DNA of 5,505 nucleotides. Source: an uncultured Eubacteriales bacterium. Lineage in GTDB: Bacteria; Bacillota; Clostridia; UMGS1883. Location of the stretch: positions 1 through 5,505 of the forward strand of contig CAJJUC010000153.1 of the NCBI GenBank assembly GCA_905195005.1, given 5' to 3'. This document shows positions 5,468-5,505 of the stretch, in pieces (positions within the stretch are counted from its first letter, which is position 1; each line of letters begins with the position of its first letter). The notes beneath the pieces are model-generated. The model was given only the letters and a program-made list of their open reading frames with translations. It was not told the origin of the DNA and ran no database searches. Both the position numbers and the translations under genes were made by a program.

Positions 5468-5505
5468 AGGCTGTTTAAAAAGTCAATTGACTTTTTAAAC
5501 AGCCT
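5468..5505 (-). terminator. Perfect 38-bp palindrome, possible terminator of a convergent gene
   Basis: AGGCTGTTTAAAAAGTCAA (5468-5486) is followed by its exact reverse complement up to the last base of the window, and the symmetry may continue outside. On the minus strand it is followed, four bases later, by five T's (5459-5463 read in reverse), which fits an intrinsic terminator for a minus-strand gene beyond 5505. It could also act in both directions, or be the end of a small palindromic mobile repeat; the window stops too early to tell. Confidence 0.5.

Noticed and set aside
5194..5478. 94-codon plus-strand frame over the end of the operon
   Set aside because: It begins inside the SLH gene in another frame, crosses both arms of the 31-bp hairpin, and its product is low-complexity and Lys/Arg-rich with no family resemblance.

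Overview
The window reads as chromosome of a Gram-positive, Clostridia-type (Bacillota) bacterium. The reasons are AGGAGG-type ribosome sites, TTGACA/TATAAT promoters, a secreted protein with a copper amine oxidase-like N-terminal 'stalk' domain, and a YcdB/YcdC-type surface protein with S-layer homology (SLH) repeats. I cannot place it at genus level, and nothing in the window looks recently transferred.

Layout. Positions 1-436 (minus strand) hold the first 145 codons of a cytoplasmic SGNH/GDSL-type hydrolase, cut by the window edge. A 135-base divergent region follows, with a good minus-strand promoter for the hydrolase. Positions 572-2035 (plus) encode an AGCS-family alanine/glycine:cation symporter. 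A near-perfect sigma-A promoter (2032-2060) overlaps its stop codon. The predicted transcript from this promoter begins at a perfect 26-bp palindrome made of two A5T5 blocks (2069-2094). It then covers two exported-protein genes: 2152-3114 (stalk domain plus two 87-residue repeats) and 3159-5219 (two YcdB-like units plus three C-terminal SLH repeats). The gap between them is 44 bases, so they very probably form an operon.

The last 286 bases (5220-5505) have no credible gene but are dense in dyad symmetry. They hold a 13-bp inverted repeat pair, an 11-bp A/T-rich hairpin, a perfect 31-bp stem with a 4-base loop followed by six T's (probable operon terminator), and a perfect 38-bp palindrome at the window edge that may terminate a convergent gene outside the window.

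How it fits together. The symporter and the hydrolase look like ordinary housekeeping or nutrient functions. The distinctive part is the strongly promoted two-gene envelope operon: one exported protein without a visible anchor, and one carrying SLH repeats that should tether it to the cell wall polymer. Their biochemical roles are unknown, and a surface complex is inference only. I saw no CRISPR array, tRNA, rRNA, recognisable riboswitch or transposase.
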